From Thermodesulfobacteriota bacterium (GTDB taxonomy: Bacteria; Desulfobacterota; Desulfobulbia; Desulfobulbales; JBFMBH01), in the NCBI GenBank assembly GCA_040755095.1, contig JBFMBH010000021.1:1-39963 (forward strand): DNA of 39,963 bases, given 5' to 3'. A program made the position numbers and the translations under genes. How positions within the stretch are numbered: the stretch's first letter is position 1; every line of letters begins with the position of its first letter. This document shows, piece by piece, positions 1-8,908 of this stretch. The notes below the pieces were generated by a model. That model made no database searches. It saw only the letters and a program-made list of their open reading frames with translations, and was not told the origin of the DNA.

Positions 1-34
1 TGGGTTGTTCGGCGATTCCTGCCGCGGATGGAGC

Positions 35-259
35 TCACAGAGCCCCCTGGAGCTCGTTGATGGTCATTTCACAGTCGCGCAGGATTTGAGCAAGAAGGCC
101 GCGGCCAATGTTCTCACGGCGATGGACAGGAACGACCGTGCACCTGCCATCAGGATGTTGCAGGAAATGATGGCTGCCCTTGACGCGAGCCACCTCAAAA
201 CCGCCCTTGGCTAACGCTCGTATGAGCTGGTGGCCAGTAACAGAAGGAAATGTGCTCAT
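35..259 (-). CDS. hicA: HicA-family mRNA interferase toxin
   Basis: The 74-aa product matches the HicA/YcfA double-stranded-RNA-binding-like fold: an N-terminal helix, then the GSHH segment (residues 28-31) containing the family's catalytic histidine, then HPDGR and a VPVH strand. HicA toxins cleave mRNA and are neutralised by HicB. The start ATG overlaps the stop of the upstream hicB by four bases (ATGA), so the two are translationally coupled in the order antitoxin then toxin. The frame is complete and ends 34 bases from the window edge. Identification rests on the recognisable motif order and on the partner gene; toxicity is inferred. Confidence 0.88.
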   Translation of the reverse strand: MSTFPSVTGHQLIRALAKGGFEVARVKGSHHFLQHPDGRCTVVPVHRRENIGRGLLAQILRDCEMTINELQGAL

Positions 260-462
260 GTATTGAGGGCTACGCGCTGGACGCCTACAAACTCGTTTGT
301 GATCGGCTGTTCCACTTCCAGGCAGAGCGCAATGGCCTCTCTGATTCTTTCCATCAACACATCCAACGACTTCGCCTGAGTATGACAGCCTCGCAGAGCC
401 GGCACCGAGGCAACATAATACCCATCTTCATCTCTTTCTATAATGACATGAAATTCACGCAT
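256..462 (-). CDS. hicB: HicB-family antitoxin
   Basis: This short acidic protein (68 aa from the ATG at 462; an in-frame GTG at 465 is also possible) has the HicB-like partial RNase H fold signature: EFHVIIERDEDGYYVASVP, then GCHTQ, then a helix rich in E and I. A GGAG five bases before the ATG favours 462. There is no room for a C-terminal helix-turn-helix or ribbon-helix-helix domain, so DNA-binding autoregulation is not evident. It lies 34 bp downstream of ileS on the same strand, so read-through from ileS could drive it. It is coupled to hicA by an ATGA overlap. Confidence 0.87.
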   Translation of the reverse strand: MREFHVIIERDEDGYYVASVPALRGCHTQAKSLDVLMERIREAIALCLEVEQPITNEFVGVQRVALNT

Positions 463-496
463 CACTTCTCCGTCCTCCCCATACAGACCAATACCC

Positions 497-3313
497 TCAG
501 CGGACCGCCGCCGCGCCCGCCCAGCTGCCGGTCACCACCGCGGCGCAGCGCTGGCACAGGGCCGGATGCTGGGCCAGGGTGCCGACGCTCTCCGCCCGGG
601 TCCAGCAGCGCTCGCATTTGGCGCCGGCGGCCGGACGCACCGCCACCCGCAGACCGGGAATGGTCTCGCTGGCGAAGGCGGCTTCGCCCTCGCCCAGGCG
701 GGCCGGGGTCAGGGTGGAGACGATGCTGGCCGCTGCCAGGTCCGGCCAGTGCCGGTCCAGGAAGGCGGCCAGCTCCGGCTCCGCCTCCACCAGCACCTCG
801 GCCTCCAGGGAGTGGCCGATGGTCTTCGCGGCCCTGGCCAGCTCGAGAGCGCGGGTGATCTCGCTCCGCACTGCCAGGAGCCGCTCCCAGTCGGCAGCCA
901 GGGCCTCGTCCAGATGCTCCGGCCGCTCGGCCGGGAACAGGGCCACGAAGGGGTTGGCCTCCCGGGCCGGGTCGGCGGGCAGCTGGTCCCAGACCTCGGC
1001 GGCGGTGAAGGACAGGACCGGCGCCATGAGACGCACCAGGCTGTCCAGGATCTCGTGGAGCACGGTCTGGGCGCCCCGGCGGCCCGGCGAGGCAGCCGGA
1101 GAGGTATATAGCCGATCCTTCAGGATGTCGAGATAGAGCGCGCTCATGGTGACGGCGCAGAACTGGTGCAGGGCCTGGTAGACGATGTGGAAGTCGAAGG
1201 CCTGGTAGGCCACCAGCACCCGTCTCTTCACGGTTTCCAGGTGATGGAGGGCCCAGCGGTCCAGGGCGGACAGCTCCTGGTAGGCCACCCGGTCGCGGGC
1301 CGGCTCGAAGTCGTAGAGGTTGCCCAGAAGGAACCGGATGGTGTTCCGGATCTTGCGGTAGGCGTCGGAGAGCCGGGAAAGGATCTCGTCGGAGATCTTG
1401 ATGTCGTCCCGGTAGTCCTCCGCCGACACCCACAGCCGCAGGATCTCGGCCCCGTATTTCCTGATGATCTCCGCCGGGGCGATGACGTTGCCGAGGCTTT
1501 TGGACATCTTCTTTCCCTGGCCATCCACCACGAAGCCGTGGGTGAGCACCCCCCGGTACGGCGGCACCCCGCGGGTGCCGATGGCGGCCAGCAAAGAGGA
1601 GTGGAACCAGCCCCGGTGCTGGTCGCTGCCCTCCAGATAGAGATCCGCCGGCGAGCGCAGCCCGGGCCGCTCCTCCAGGACCGCCGCAAAGCTCACCCCG
1701 GAGTCGAACCAGACGTCGAGGATATCGTCCTCCCGGCGGAAGGAGGCGCTGCCGCACGAGCTGCAGCGGGCGTCCTCGCCCAGAATCGCTGCCGGCGTCA
1801 GGGTGAACCAGATGTCTGCCCCGTGCTCGGCAAAGAGCGCCACGATCCGCTCTGCCACCCCCTGGTCCCGCACCGGGGTGCCGCAGTCGGCGCAGGCGAA
1901 AACCGTGATCGGCACGCCCCAGGCCCGCTGCCGGGACAGGCACCAGTCCGGCCGCGCCTCGATCATGCCGGAGATCCGCTCCATGCCCCACTTGGGGGTC
2001 CAGGTCACGGTTTTGATCGCCGCCAGGGCCCTATCCCGCAGCTGGTCATGCTCCATGGACAGGAACCACTGGGCCGTGGCCCGGAAGAAAACCGGCCTCT
2101 TGCACCGCCAGCAATGGGGGTAGCTGTGGCTGATGGTCGCCTCCGCCGCCAGGGCGCCGGCAGCCGCCAGATCCCGGGTGATGACCGGGTTGGCCTCCCA
2201 GATCAGCTGGCCCTGGTACGGCCCGGCCTCGGCGGTGAAGCGGCCCCGGTCATCCACCGGTGACAGAATGGGCAGATCGTATTTGAGGCCGGACAGGTAG
2301 TCCTCCCGGCCGTGGCCCGGCGCGGTGTGCACGCAGCCGGTACCGGTGTCCTGGGTGACATAGTCCGCCAGGATGATGCGGGAATCCCGGTCCAGGAAAG
2401 GATGGCGGCAGCGCCGGCCGGCCAGGTCAGAGGCGGCCAGCCGGGCCAGGACCGGCGCCGGCTCCCGGCCGCAGGCGGCCAGGGCCGCAAACGCCAGGCC
2501 CTCGGCCACGATCCAGACCTCGTCCCCCACCGCCAGGGCCACATAGGGGAAATCGGGATGGAGGGCCACCGCCAGGTTGCCGGGCAGGGTCCAGGGAGTG
2601 GTGGTCCAGATCACCAGGCTGACCTGGCGGCCGGCCAGCGCCGGGGCCAGCTCCGCCGGATCGCCGATCAGGGGGAATTTCACGTAGATGGAGGGCGAGG
2701 CATGATCGGCGTACTCCACCTCGGCCTCGGCCAGGGCGGTGGTGCAGGAGCTGCACCAGTAGACCGGCTTCTTGGAGCGCACCACGGCGCCGGAAAGCAA
2801 AAAACGGTTGAACTCCCGGGCGATGGCCGCCTCGTAGCCGAAGGTCATGGTGAGGTACGGCTCGTCCCAGTCCCCCAGCACGCCCAGACGCCGGAACTCC
2901 TCCCGCTGGGTGTCGATCCATTTCTCGGCGAAGCGGCGGCAGTGCTGCCGCACCGCCAGCTTGTCCAGCTCTTTCTTCTTCGCCCCCAGCTCCTTGTCCA
3001 CCTGATGCTCGATGGGCAGGCCATGACAGTCCCAGCCGGGCACGTAGGGGCAGTGGAAGCCGGCCATGCGCCGGGACTTCAGGATGATGTCCTTGAGGAC
3101 CTTGTTGAAGGCGGTGCCCATATGGATGTGGCCATTGGCGTACGGCGGGCCATCGTGGAGGACATAGAGCGGCCGGTTGGCCGTGGCCTCCTGAATCCGG
3201 GCGTAGAGGCCTTCCTCCTGCCATCGGGCCAGCTGCCGGGGCTCGTTGGCGGCCAGGCTGGCCTTCATGGGAAAGCTGGTCTGAGGCAGGTTAAGGGTGT
3301 CCCGGTAATCCAT
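497..3313 (-). CDS. ileS: Isoleucyl-tRNA synthetase
   Basis: This class I aminoacyl-tRNA synthetase charges tRNA-Ile in the cytoplasm. The 938-aa product starts MDYRDTLNLPQTSFPMK, the usual IleRS N-terminus. I chose the ATG at 3313, preceded by GGAG, over the longer in-frame opening at 3364. The HIGH signature appears as HMGT at residues 64-67, a familiar IleRS variant. The CP1 editing domain contains TTTPWTLPGN and GTGCVHTAPGHG. KMSKS is at about residue 600 (GKKMSKSLGN). The C-terminus has the four-cysteine zinc module (CERCW ... CQRC). Length and domain order are normal for bacterial IleRS. It is transcribed divergently from cooC. Confidence 0.98.
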   Translation of the reverse strand: MDYRDTLNLPQTSFPMKASLAANEPRQLARWQEEGLYARIQEATANRPLYVLHDGPPYANGHIHMGTAFNKVLKDIILKSRRMAGFHCPYVPGWDCHGLPIEHQVDKELGAKKKELDKLAVRQHCRRFAEKWIDTQREEFRRLGVLGDWDEPYLTMTFGYEAAIAREFNRFLLSGAVVRSKKPVYWCSSCTTALAEAEVEYADHASPSIYVKFPLIGDPAELAPALAGRQVSLVIWTTTPWTLPGNLAVALHPDFPYVALAVGDEVWIVAEGLAFAALAACGREPAPVLARLAASDLAGRRCRHPFLDRDSRIILADYVTQDTGTGCVHTAPGHGREDYLSGLKYDLPILSPVDDRGRFTAEAGPYQGQLIWEANPVITRDLAAAGALAAEATISHSYPHCWRCKRPVFFRATAQWFLSMEHDQLRDRALAAIKTVTWTPKWGMERISGMIEARPDWCLSRQRAWGVPITVFACADCGTPVRDQGVAERIVALFAEHGADIWFTLTPAAILGEDARCSSCGSASFRREDDILDVWFDSGVSFAAVLEERPGLRSPADLYLEGSDQHRGWFHSSLLAAIGTRGVPPYRGVLTHGFVVDGQGKKMSKSLGNVIAPAEIIRKYGAEILRLWVSAEDYRDDIKISDEILSRLSDAYRKIRNTIRFLLGNLYDFEPARDRVAYQELSALDRWALHHLETVKRRVLVAYQAFDFHIVYQALHQFCAVTMSALYLDILKDRLYTSPAASPGRRGAQTVLHEILDSLVRLMAPVLSFTAAEVWDQLPADPAREANPFVALFPAERPEHLDEALAADWERLLAVRSEITRALELARAAKTIGHSLEAEVLVEAEPELAAFLDRHWPDLAAASIVSTLTPARLGEGEAAFASETIPGLRVAVRPAAGAKCERCWTRAESVGTLAQHPALCQRCAAVVTGSWAGAAAVR

Positions 3314-3520
3314 AGGATGCGGTCTCCGTGCAGGGCGAGGAGGATCGATGCCGGCGCAAGCCACTGCCCTCTCCTCCCCAAATCGGGAAGCAGGTCAGAA
3401 AGTGGCCGGCGATGACTCCGGTGGCGTCGGCGGGAAAAACGGATGAAGGCGACGGCGGCCGCATCCGCGAAGATCGGCCGCAGAGCGGCCGCGGGCGGTG
3501 CAGGCCCGTCCGATTTCGGC

Positions 3521-3526
3521 TACAAT
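3521..3526 (+). promoter_or_regulatory. Possible -10 element upstream of cooC
   Basis: TACAAT lies 45 bases before the cooC start in the 257-bp divergent region between ileS and cooC. No convincing -35 hexamer is visible at the proper distance, so this is only a weak sigma-70 candidate. The cooC ribosome binding site (AAGGAG, about 3560-3565) is clear. Confidence 0.25.
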
Positions 3527-3570
3527 ACCAACCCGCATGCAACTTGCAAGACTAAAGTGAAGGAGCTCCC

Positions 3571-4338
3571 ATGACCAGGATCATCGCCTTGGCGGGCAAG
3601 GGCGGCACCGGCAAGACCACCACGGCCGCCCTGCTCATCAACTATCTGAAGCACCGCCGGCTGACCCCGGTCCTGGCCGTGGATGCCGACGCCAATGCCA
3701 ACCTCAACGAGCTTCTGGGCTTGACGGTGGACCTGACGGTGGGGGAGATCCGCCAGGGGGTCAAGGGCGAGATGCCGCCCAGCATGACCCGGGACCAGTA
3801 CATGGAGATGCAGCTCCACCAGGCCCTGGTGGAGGCAACCGGCTTTGACCTTCTGGTCATGGGCCGGCCGGACGGCCCGGGCTGCTACTGCGCCGCCAAC
3901 TCGTTCCTGGCGGCGGCCATGGACAGCCTGGCCGGCAACTACCGCTTCCTTCTGGTGGACAACGAGGCGGGCATGGAGCACTTAAGCCGCATGAACCTCA
4001 GGCGGATCGACCTCCTTCTCGTGGTCTCCGACGCCTCGGCCCGGGGCATCCAGGCTGCCAGCCGCATCGCCGGCCTCACCGTGCCCCTGGGTGTGTCCCT
4101 GGGCCGCCAGGCCCTCATCGTCAACCGCGCCCCGGAGCCGGTGCCGCCGGCCCTGGCCGAACGGGTGGCTGCCGCCGAGGCCGCCGGCCTGCCCCTGGCC
4201 GGCTACCTGCCGGAGGATGACACCCTGGCCGAAACAGAGATCCGGGGCGGGTCCTATCTGGACCTCACCCCGGATCTGCCCATTCTGGCCCGGGCCTTCG
4301 CCCTCTTCGACCAGCTTATCGGCCCCCTGGCTGCCTGA
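3571..4338 (+). CDS. cooC: CooC-type nickel-insertion ATPase (CODH maturation)
   Basis: This 255-aa P-loop ATPase belongs to the SIMIBI MinD/ParA group. It has a deviant Walker A motif GKGGTGKTT (residues 9-17, signature lysine at 10) and a Walker B-like FLLVDNEAG (about 127-134). It also has the CxC pair GCYC (Cys105, Cys107) that in CooC proteins binds metal at the dimer interface. CooC proteins use ATP to help insert nickel into the carbon monoxide dehydrogenase C-cluster. No CODH (cooS/acsA) gene lies in this window, so the client is elsewhere or beyond the left part of the locus. AAGGAG precedes the ATG. A generic MinD-like role is the alternative, but the CxC motif argues for CooC. Confidence 0.85.
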   Translation: MTRIIALAGKGGTGKTTTAALLINYLKHRRLTPVLAVDADANANLNELLGLTVDLTVGEIRQGVKGEMPPSMTRDQYMEMQLHQALVEATGFDLLVMGRPDGPGCYCAANSFLAAAMDSLAGNYRFLLVDNEAGMEHLSRMNLRRIDLLLVVSDASARGIQAASRIAGLTVPLGVSLGRQALIVNRAPEPVPPALAERVAAAEAAGLPLAGYLPEDDTLAETEIRGGSYLDLTPDLPILARAFALFDQLIGPLAA

Positions 4339-4401
4339 GGCTGCTCGTGGATCTGCCGGATATAACAGCCAGATTGCACTGAAGGCATGGAGGAGGTTGC
4401 T

Positions 4402-4671
4402 ATGGCCGTAAGTGAGGCGCAAATAGAACGGGCGATAGCACTCTCAAAGGCTTACGGAGTATCCCGTTTGATTCTTTTTGGTAGCGCTGCGGAATCCCCT
4501 GAAACCGCACAGGATCTCGATCTTGCTTGCGACGGCATTGCTGGGTGGCGAATCTTCGAGCTTGGCGCACAAATCGAGGACGAATTGGGAACCTCCGTTG
4601 ACCTTATTCCCTTGCGACCGTCGACACCCTTCACAAGGATTGTGGAGCGGAAAGGGAAAGTGCTGATATGA
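4402..4671 (+). CDS. mntA: MntA-like minimal nucleotidyltransferase antitoxin
   Basis: The 89-aa product is a minimal nucleotidyltransferase: FGSAAESPETAQDLDLA gives the Gly27-Ser28 pair and the acidic pair Asp38-x-Asp40, and a third acidic residue is Asp67 in SVDLIPL. In HepT/MntA systems this enzyme transfers AMP to a tyrosine of the HEPN toxin and so inactivates it. I chose the ATG at 4402 over the in-frame ATG at 4387 because GGAGG sits just before 4402. The stop overlaps the start of the HEPN gene by ATGA. The gene and its partner look less GC-rich than the flanking cooC and ileS, which suggests horizontal acquisition. Confidence 0.85.
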   Translation: MAVSEAQIERAIALSKAYGVSRLILFGSAAESPETAQDLDLACDGIAGWRIFELGAQIEDELGTSVDLIPLRPSTPFTRIVERKGKVLI

Positions 4672-5150
4672 CTTGGGCGGACTTGGCCGAGGAAATCGCC
4701 ATTGAGCTCGAGTTGATGCAAGTGACGATTCAGGAGCTTTCGGACTTGGCTGAGGACGCCGGCGACAGAGAGCCGTCGATTCGGGACAGAACCGCGGCAG
4801 CGGCATTTCTTGCTCAGTTCTACAACGGTGTCGAGAACATCCTGAAACGTACCAGTCGATTCCATGGCGTCCCATTGCCGACAGGAGAAACATGGCACGC
4901 AGAGCTTCTCAAGCGGTTTTCGGCACCTGGTTATGCCAACCTGCCGATTCTTCTGGATCACGAGTTGCTCATAAAGCTGTCAGGGTACAGAAAGTTCAGA
5001 CATGTGGTTCATCACGGCTACGGATTTCAGATCGAGTGGTCGCGGTTGCACGAAGGCATCCTTCATGTTTCATGGGTATTCCAGAAGCTGAAAGACGCCG
5101 CAGAGCGGTTCCTGAAGGAGGCCAGGCCACAAGTCGAGGAGAGGATGTAG
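4668..5150 (+). CDS. hepT: HepT-like HEPN ribonuclease toxin
   Basis: The 160-aa, mostly helical protein carries the HEPN RNase motif R-x4-H-x-Y exactly (Arg111, His116, Tyr118, within RHVVHHGY). Arg and His form the metal-independent RNase site. The tyrosine is the position that MntA AMPylates in characterised HepT/MntA pairs. It is coupled to the nucleotidyltransferase by an ATGA overlap, the expected two-gene toxin-antitoxin layout with the antitoxin first. It is somewhat longer than the compact HepT proteins, with an extra N-terminal helix pair. Assignment as toxin is by family and context; RNA targets cannot be read from the sequence. Confidence 0.85.
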   Translation: MTWADLAEEIAIELELMQVTIQELSDLAEDAGDREPSIRDRTAAAAFLAQFYNGVENILKRTSRFHGVPLPTGETWHAELLKRFSAPGYANLPILLDHELLIKLSGYRKFRHVVHHGYGFQIEWSRLHEGILHVSWVFQKLKDAAERFLKEARPQVEERM

Positions 5151-5172
5151 AACCACGGCTGTATTTCAGGGC

Positions 5173-5751
5173 TCCTTACGGTCCCGGCGGTGGCCCGGCG
5201 GGTGGTGGGCACTGGAAGCCGAAGACAAAGCCATCCCCAAAGATGAGCTTCTGATCGCCGTTCGTGCCTTCCCTCTCCGCAAAGGCCGCCTCCACGAAGC
5301 CGGCGGTGTCGATCACCCCGAAGAAGCGGGGGGTGCCGCTGGTCAGAATGGCACTGGCACCAAAATCCACCGGGCGGCCGTCCAGCACGATGCTGACCTT
5401 GGCGGGCGGCGAGTTGGTCAGGACGAAGCCGCCGGCTGCATAGAGCAGGCCGATCCCCCGGCCCCGGAAGCAGTCCCCGCACAGGCCGGGACGGCTGCAG
5501 AGCGGCGGCCCGAAGGCGCCATGAGGCACGGCAAAAAGGCCCCAGCTGCCGGCCACCGCTGCCCCGCGGCCGGTGGTGATGGCGCCACCGGGTAACAGGA
5601 CGACCAGATCACCCCCTGGCTGGTCATGGCCGGCGCGGTGACAAAGGACCCGCCCGACCGGACCTGCTGCCAGGGCACAGCGTCCTCGAACCCTTCCTGG
5701 ACCACGAAGTAGCCATGCTGAGCCAGGGCGGCCAGGAACTGCGCCTGGTCG
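5173..5751. repeat. Direct repeat copy 1 (mature part of small secreted protein gene)
   Basis: This 579-bp segment is almost identical to 16889-17468. I see one single-base deletion (a C missing near 5587-5589) and two substitutions, near 5688 and 5715. Similarity stops three bases beyond the shared stop codon at one end and at the signal-peptide junction at the other. Both copies have the same orientation and flank the 11.1-kb segment that carries the NHL and cytochrome genes. Confidence 0.95.
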
Positions 5752-5837
5752 CCAATACTGGCACGCCCTGCCCGGGCATCCGATGCGGCTCCAGCCAATC
5801 CAGTCAACGCGATAGCAGCCACGACGCTCGCCCGCAC
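5176..5837 (-). pseudogene. Frameshifted copy of the small secreted protein gene (intact copy at 16892-17554)
   Basis: From residue 30 on, this copy would encode the same mature protein as 16892-17554, but it lacks one C near 5587. That shifts the frame after SQGVIWSSCYP and ends translation about 170 bases later. The original reading frame resumes intact to the shared stop at 5176. Upstream of 5751 the DNA is only about 63% identical to the other copy, yet it still encodes a matching 30-residue signal-peptide-like segment starting at a GTG (5837), aligned to MKKSLVAIVG. A GGAGG sits only one base before that GTG, too close for efficient initiation. Both defects point to a non-functional gene. 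Confidence 0.85.
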
Positions 5838-5924
5838 CCCTCCGTTATGAAGGCAGTTCACATAAGACCCGTCGCTCGCCACCAGACTTCTCTTGTTCTT
5901 CCGGTGCCCGTTTCTTAGCCTGAG

Positions 5925-5930
5925 ATTATA
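5925..5930 (-). promoter_or_regulatory. Possible -10 box upstream of the pseudogene copy
   Basis: A perfect TATAAT reads on the minus strand 88 bases before the GTG at 5837, in the 260-bp divergent region between the pseudogene and the NHL gene. No good -35 hexamer is visible upstream (5946-5955), so only the -10 is supported. Confidence 0.25.
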
Positions 5931-6097
5931 CACCGGATTGTCTCCATTCCTGCCGCTCACGACTGCCTCCCCACGGACGTTTGCGGTGGCCGTCCACCGG
6001 CGCGGCTTTCTGCCGGGCTGATGGATTGGCCGATGCCAGAAGCTGTCGTGGCCACGCACCTTCCATGTTGCTCCTTCTTCACCAGCGAGACCTCTCC

Positions 6098-8728
6098 ATG
6101 AAGAACGGCATCCGCACCCCTCTTCTTCTTGTGCTCTTCGTTGTCATCCAATCCTGCCTCACCACCAGTGCCCTGGCCGGTGTCGAGCCATCCCACACCT
6201 GGGTTGGCGAGGTGACGGCTGAGCGTCCTACGGCGCTTGCCCTGGATGCCGCGGAGAACCTCTACGTGGTGGAGACCGGCCGCAACCGGCTCCAAATCGT
6301 CGGGACCGATGGCAGGACAATTGGCCTGCTCACCGGGCTCGACCGCCCGGTGAGCGTCGCTGTGGACAGCCGGGGGCGGATCTACGTCGGGAACAATGGC
6401 CGGGGAAATGTCGAGGTCTACAACCGGGATCTCCAGCTGCTCCACAAGCTCGGGGCGGGCGATCAGGAGCTTGCCCGGCCCGCGGGTCTGGGAGTGACCA
6501 CGGAGGGCAAGGTGTATGTGGCTGACGGACTCGCCAACACCGTCAAGGTGTATGACGCGGGCGGAGCCCAGCTCTTTTCATTCGGGGAGCCGGGCGGCGG
6601 GGAGGGGCAGCTGCACACCCCCACGGCGCTGGCGATCGACGAGGGCAATGGCCGGGTGCTGGTGGCGGATCTGCCGGTACGGACTTCGAGGAAGGGCTCC
6701 TATGAAGCCGCGCGGGTGCAGGCTTTCGATCTGGCGGGCCGTTTTCTGCAGGTCGTCGGCGACTTCGGGGTGGGTGAAGGCAGCCTCATCAAGCCCTTGG
6801 GGCTCGCCGTGGACGGCGCCGGCAGGATCCTGGTGGCTGACGCGTATGAAAACGTGGTTCAGGTGTTCGATCATGCCGGAGTCCACCAGGAGACCCTCTA
6901 CGACGGGGAGCGGCCGTTGCGCACCGCACTGGGCGTGGCCTACGGTCTGGAAACGGAACGGCTTTTCGTGGCCTCGCACAAGGGCACGGGGGTTGCTGTG
7001 TTCGGCCTGCCCGAGACCCATACGATCGCGGTGGAGACGGCAGCGGGAGGCACGATCTCACCGTTCGGGCTGCTCGAGGTGTTCCACGGGATGAGCCAGG
7101 AATTCAGGATCTCGCCTGATCCTGGCTACGCGATCTCGCAGGTGCTGGTGGACAGCGTCGGGGTGGGGCCGGTGGCCAGCTATACCCTGACCAAAGTCGT
7201 CGCGGATCACACCATCGCTGCCCGGTTCGAGCCGAAGATCTACGCAATCCAGGCTGCGGCCACCGGCGGCGGGACGATCTCGCCGGCCGGGTCGGTTGAG
7301 ATCGGCCATGGCGGGCGGGTGGTCTTTTCGGTGCAGGCCGCGGACGACCACCATGTGGCGCAAGTGCTGGTGGACGGTGCGGATGTGGGACCGGTCTCGG
7401 AATACGAATTTTCCGCGGTCGACAGAGGACACACCATCGAGGCGGTCTTTGCGCCGAGCCTCGGCCACACGATTGCCGCCACGGCCGGAGTGCACGGCAC
7501 GATCAGCCCGACGGGTGCGGTGCGTGTGCCCTACGGCGAAGAACAGGCCTTCACCATCAGCCCTGATACAGGGTACACGATCGCTGCCGTGTTGGTGGAC
7601 GGCAGGGCCGTCGGTGCTCCAGCGTCCTATACGTTTCCTTTCGTGACCGCCGATCATACGATTGAGGCGACTTTTGCCGAGAGTCCCGTGGAGTATCGGC
7701 TTGCGGTGGAGATCGTGGGCCGCGGCAGCGTCCAGGGCGCTCTCGCCGGTATCGCGTGCCCCGAGGACTGCAGCGAGGAGTACCGGGCAGGCACCGAGGT
7801 AAGCCTGGTGGCCGTGCCGGCGGACGGCTGGCGGCTTGTCGGCTGGGGCGAGGCCTGCGCAGGCGACGCTGCCATGTGTACCGTGACCATGGAGGGTACA
7901 AGAGCAGTGACCGCTCGCTTCCTGCCGGCAACGGCTATCGAAGATTTCGAGCGTGGCGACCTTGCGAAGCTCCCGTGGCTGACCGGCGGGACAGGGGCCT
8001 GGGCGATCGAAGAGGAGGTCACCCGCGGCGGCCGTTATGCGGTGGCGGCGCCCCTGGATCTCGGAGCTGGGGAATCAAGCTTCCTGGAGGTGACCCTCGA
8101 GGTGGAGAGCGCGGGCGAGCTCTCCTTCTGGCACCGGGAATCGACGGCCGCAGACCAGGATTACCTGCGACTCCTGATCGACGGCGAGGAGCACGGGAAC
8201 TGGTCCGGGGAGGACTCCTGGAGCCGGGCGGATGTCGCCGTCGCACCGGGCCGCCACACCCTGCGCTGGGAGTATGTGCGAGGCGCGGGCGCGGCGGCAG
8301 GTGCCAACACGGTATGGCTGGATGATATCGCCTTCCCGGCCTTCGCTCACCCGGTGTACCCGGTGGCAGACCTGAAGGCCAACTGCCAGGACGGGCCGCT
8401 GGTCCTGCGTCGCGGCGAGCGACTGCAGGTCTCGGCAGGGCTCGCCGCCGGCGGACGAGCCGGCGAGAACGCCGACTGGTTTGTGGAGCTTCGGGCGCAC
8501 CGGGGCTGGTATGCCTATAACCTCTTCAAAGGGAGCTGGCGCCAAGGGTTCGGACTCTCCTGGCTGGGTGCGCTATCGGTCGAGACGGCGGCCCACGACA
8601 CCATCCTCGAGACAGCGGGTCTGCCCCCCGGCCTGTATGGCTTCTATTTCCTGGTGGATACCACCATGAACGGGAAGCTCGACCAGCCGTTCTCTTACGA
8701 CTGCGTGTGGGTCAGCATTGAGGAGTAG
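6098..8728 (+). CDS. Secreted NHL-repeat beta-propeller protein with bacterial repeat modules
   Basis: This 876-aa exported protein has a signal peptide (MKNGIRTPLLLVLFVV ... ALA, about residues 1-27). Residues about 30-307 hold six NHL-type blades (for example LARPAGLGVTTEGKVYVADG). Three tandem repeats of about 72 aa follow (307-528), each with GTISP, a PDxGYxI segment, VLVDG and ADHTI. A fourth, diverged repeat has paired cysteines (531-611). Next come a beta-sandwich like carbohydrate-binding or MAM modules (613-750, starting DFERGDL) and an unrecognised C-terminal domain. The start is the ATG at 6098, directly before the signal peptide; its ribosome site is weak. It probably acts at the cell surface as a binding scaffold. 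It precedes the giant cytochrome gene by 180 bp and may be co-transcribed with it. No catalytic residues are recognised. Confidence 0.82.
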   Translation: MKNGIRTPLLLVLFVVIQSCLTTSALAGVEPSHTWVGEVTAERPTALALDAAENLYVVETGRNRLQIVGTDGRTIGLLTGLDRPVSVAVDSRGRIYVGNNGRGNVEVYNRDLQLLHKLGAGDQELARPAGLGVTTEGKVYVADGLANTVKVYDAGGAQLFSFGEPGGGEGQLHTPTALAIDEGNGRVLVADLPVRTSRKGSYEAARVQAFDLAGRFLQVVGDFGVGEGSLIKPLGLAVDGAGRILVADAYENVVQVFDHAGVHQETLYDGERPLRTALGVAYGLETERLFVASHKGTGVAVFGLPETHTIAVETAAGGTISPFGLLEVFHGMSQEFRISPDPGYAISQVLVDSVGVGPVASYTLTKVVADHTIAARFEPKIYAIQAAATGGGTISPAGSVEIGHGGRVVFSVQAADDHHVAQVLVDGADVGPVSEYEFSAVDRGHTIEAVFAPSLGHTIAATAGVHGTISPTGAVRVPYGEEQAFTISPDTGYTIAAVLVDGRAVGAPASYTFPFVTADHTIEATFAESPVEYRLAVEIVGRGSVQGALAGIACPEDCSEEYRAGTEVSLVAVPADGWRLVGWGEACAGDAAMCTVTMEGTRAVTARFLPATAIEDFERGDLAKLPWLTGGTGAWAIEEEVTRGGRYAVAAPLDLGAGESSFLEVTLEVESAGELSFWHRESTAADQDYLRLLIDGEEHGNWSGEDSWSRADVAVAPGRHTLRWEYVRGAGAAAGANTVWLDDIAFPAFAHPVYPVADLKANCQDGPLVLRRGERLQVSAGLAAGGRAGENADWFVELRAHRGWYAYNLFKGSWRQGFGLSWLGALSVETAAHDTILETAGLPPGLYGFYFLVDTTMNGKLDQPFSYDCVWVSIEE

Positions 8729-8908
8729 CCACGGGATCGCAGAAGGTCAGGTTGAAAGGTTTCGGCCATCAGGCGTCCCGGGCTGTGGAGCCCGGAGCGG
8801 CTCAACCGGAATGGTGTCATCCGGCCACCGTGCTGCCGGTCGGGTCTCTTGTCGGGTGAGCGGAGCGAACCCCGGCGAGCGCGATTTCGCCAAGGGAGGA
8901 AGGCGATC

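Noticed and set aside
8729-8908. Possible cyclic-dinucleotide (GEMM) riboswitch before the giant cytochrome
   Set aside because: Such riboswitches precede cytochrome genes in Geobacter, but the conserved GEMM core (ACGCAAAGC and its partner) is absent. Only a small 7-bp hairpin (8778-8795) is seen.
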